Assembly: GCF_013394695.1 (NCBI RefSeq)
Contig: NZ_CP058258.1
Coordinates: 206,001 to 270,000, forward strand
Direction of reading: 5' to 3'
From: Streptococcus sp. oral taxon 061
GTDB lineage: Bacteria > Bacillota > Bacilli > Lactobacillales > Streptococcaceae
Length of the DNA: 64,000 nt
Shown: piece by piece, positions 62,701-64,000 of the stretch
Numbering within the stretch: position 1 is the first letter of the stretch
Layout: each line of letters starts with the position of its first letter
Position numbers and translations under genes: made by a program
Notes under the pieces: generated by a model
Told to the model about the DNA's origin: nothing
What the model saw: the letters and a program-made list of their open reading frames with translations, nothing else
The model's database searches: none

Positions 62701-63732
62701 ATGGCATTTATCGAGAAAGGTCAAGAAATCGATATTGAAGCGATTAAGGCGGAAACACAGCTATCTGCAGAAGCATTGCAACATAAGGAAAGTCGTGACC
62801 AGGAACTAGCAGATATCATTTCAGGTAAGGATGATCGTATCCTTCTGGTCATTGGGCCTTGTTCGTCTGATAATGAAGAAGCAGTACTTGAGTATGCTCG
62901 TCGTTTGGCAGACTTGCAGAAAAAAGTGGCGGATAAGATTTTCATGGTTATGCGTGTATATACTGCAAAGCCACGTACCAATGGAGATGGCTACAAGGGC
63001 TTGGTTCATCAGCCAGATACTTCGAAGGCTCCAAGCTTGATTAATGGTTTGCAGGCTGTTCGTCAACTTCATTATCGAGTGATTACAGAAACCGGATTGA
63101 CTACAGCAGATGAAATGCTGTATCCAGCCAATCTGGTCTTAGTTGATGACTTGGTGAGTTATCATGCAGTAGGTGCGCGTTCAGTAGAAGACCAAGAACA
63201 CCGTTTTGTAGCTTCGGGAATTGACGCACCAGTAGGGATGAAAAACCCAACTTCTGGGAATCTATCTGTGATGTTTAATGCCGTTTATGCAGCACAAAAC
63301 AAACAAACCTTTCTCTTTCATGGCCAAGAAGTTGAAACCTCAGGAAATCCCTTGGCTCACGTCATCCTTCGCGGTGCTTTGAATGAATACGGGAAAAATG
63401 AACCTAACTTCTACTACGAAACTCTTCTAGATGCTATTGGACGTTACGAGTCTATGGGGCTCGAAAATCCCTTTATCATGATTGATACCAACCATGATAA
63501 TTCAGGGAAACAATATATGGAGCAAGTTCGAATTGTTCGTCAATCTTTGCTCAATCGTGACTGGAATGAAAAAATCAAGAAGACAGTTCGAGGCTTCATG
63601 ATTGAATCCTACTTAGCAGATGGTCGCCAAAACCAGCCAGAAATCTTTGGACGTTCCATTACAGACCCATGTTTAGGATGGGAAAACACAGTTGCCTTGG
63701 TAGAAGAAATCTATACTACCTTAACAAAATAA
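62701..63732 (+). CDS. aroG2: DAHP synthase, second copy
   Basis: 343 aa, collinear with the gene before it and largely identical in the catalytic blocks (VIGPCSSDNEEAVLEYARR, YTAKPRTNGDGYKGLVHQP, NHDNSGKQYMEQVRIVRQS). Differences cluster in the first ~35 residues and in surface segments, the places that usually decide feedback inhibition by Phe or Tyr, so the two may be differently regulated isozymes. TAGGAG inside the first copy is the ribosome site. It is a tandem duplication shared with pneumococcus. Confidence 0.94.
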   Translation: MAFIEKGQEIDIEAIKAETQLSAEALQHKESRDQELADIISGKDDRILLVIGPCSSDNEEAVLEYARRLADLQKKVADKIFMVMRVYTAKPRTNGDGYKGLVHQPDTSKAPSLINGLQAVRQLHYRVITETGLTTADEMLYPANLVLVDDLVSYHAVGARSVEDQEHRFVASGIDAPVGMKNPTSGNLSVMFNAVYAAQNKQTFLFHGQEVETSGNPLAHVILRGALNEYGKNEPNFYYETLLDAIGRYESMGLENPFIMIDTNHDNSGKQYMEQVRIVRQSLLNRDWNEKIKKTVRGFMIESYLADGRQNQPEIFGRSITDPCLGWENTVALVEEIYTTLTK

Positions 63733-63743
63733 GTGAAAAGGAT

Positions 63744-63770
63744 GGAGTTGGGGGTATCTCAACTCCTTTT
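63744..63770 (+). terminator. hairpin between aroG2 and acpS
   Basis: GGAGTTG (63744-63750) pairs with CAACTCC (63760-63766), then TTTTGAT. A weak terminator or attenuator in front of acpS. Confidence 0.55.
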
Positions 63771-63777
63771 GATAAAA

Positions 63778-64000
63778 ATGATAGTTGGACACGGAATTGA
63801 TATTGAAGAATTAGCTTCCATACAAAATGCAGTTGAAAAAAGAAAAGGTTTTGCCCAGCGTGTCTTGACAGACAAGGAAATGGAGCGCTTTTCCAGTCTC
63901 AAAGGTCGCAGACAGGTCGAGTATTTGGCTGGTCGTTGGTCAGCTAAAGAGGCTTTCTCAAAGGCTATGGGAACGGGAATTGGGAAGTTGGGCTTTCAAG
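63778..64000 (+). CDS. acpS: holo-[acyl-carrier-protein] synthase, cut by window end
   Basis: The visible 74 residues match Acp[33 protein letters not shown] and [22 protein letters not shown]8 (GIDIEE) and E57 or so (RWSAKEAF) bind Mg2+. The enzyme moves phosphopantetheine from CoA to acyl carrier protein. The start is the conserved one, yet no Shine-Dalgarno sequence is seen in the 15 nt upstream. The rest lies outside the window. Confidence 0.95.
   Translation, partial: MIVGHGIDIEELASIQNAVEKRKGFAQRVLTDKEMERFSSLKGRRQVEYLAGRWSAKEAFSKAMGTGIGKLGFQ

Overview
The window reads as chromosome of a mitis-group Streptococcus (S. mitis, S. oralis, S. infantis or S. pneumoniae relatives). Reasons: moderate-low GC with AT-rich intergenic DNA, A/G-rich Shine-Dalgarno sites, many extended -10 (TGnTATAAT) promoters, a PolC-type replicase, hexA-type mutS next to argR/argS, a two-component system of the pneumococcal TCS07 (YesMN) type, tandem DAHP synthases between secA and acpS, and a MIP-type aquaporin near trxA. 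Species level is inference. Most of the window is core genome. Compared with my memory of S. pneumoniae, several blocks that are far apart there lie side by side here.

Layout. 1-3.4 kb: the end of an OatA/Adr-like O-acetyltransferase gene, whose terminator hairpin is split by a complete IS3-family element, then a SufT-like gene. 3.4-6 kb: ilvD (minus), rpmF-rpmG and a tiny minus-strand membrane protein. 6.2-11.5 kb: a DUF624 gene, a YesMN sensor/regulator pair, a membrane protein, an NrdI-like flavodoxin and two small genes. 11.8-17.6 kb: argS (minus) divergent from argR-mutS, then a LytTR-DUF3021 pair (minus). 17.8-28.1 kb: rpsL-rpsG-fusA, polC, an Imm26-like gene, a 50-aa gene, pepS and a GlsB-like gene. 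28.2-32.6 kb: a CpsY/MtaR-type LysR regulator, queA, a lipoprotein and two membrane proteins.

32.6-37 kb is an accessory zone. An intact tRNA-Lys(CTT) lies directly behind a 6S RNA gene, and two decayed copies of the tRNA tail plus its terminator lie 0.9 and 4 kb away in the same orientation. Between them are an HdeD-like membrane protein fused to a possible permuted papain-like domain, an AI-2E-family permease and a second HdeD-like protein. 37-42.7 kb: rarA, small unknown genes, a Nudix hydrolase, an AbiH phage-defence gene, then prmA-rsmE. 42.8-47.5 kb: a 1448-aa DUF4011/SF1-helicase/Vsr-like nuclease, a classic defence architecture, followed by a gene fragment and a 51-aa membrane peptide. 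The two defence genes bracket prmA-rsmE, which suggests a defence hotspot.

47.6-64 kb is mostly housekeeping: aquaporin; trxA with a DUF4649 gene; a MarR regulator with two identical 12-bp palindromes in its own promoter region and the DUF4649-trxA promoter region; LrgA/LrgB-like proteins; a YtrA-type GntR-ABC operon; nrdR-dnaB-dnaI-nitroreductase-der; a TPM/LemA pair; secA; two DAHP synthases; and the start of acpS. No CRISPR array, prophage or rRNA operon was found. All calls come from reading the sequence and from family knowledge; no search was run.
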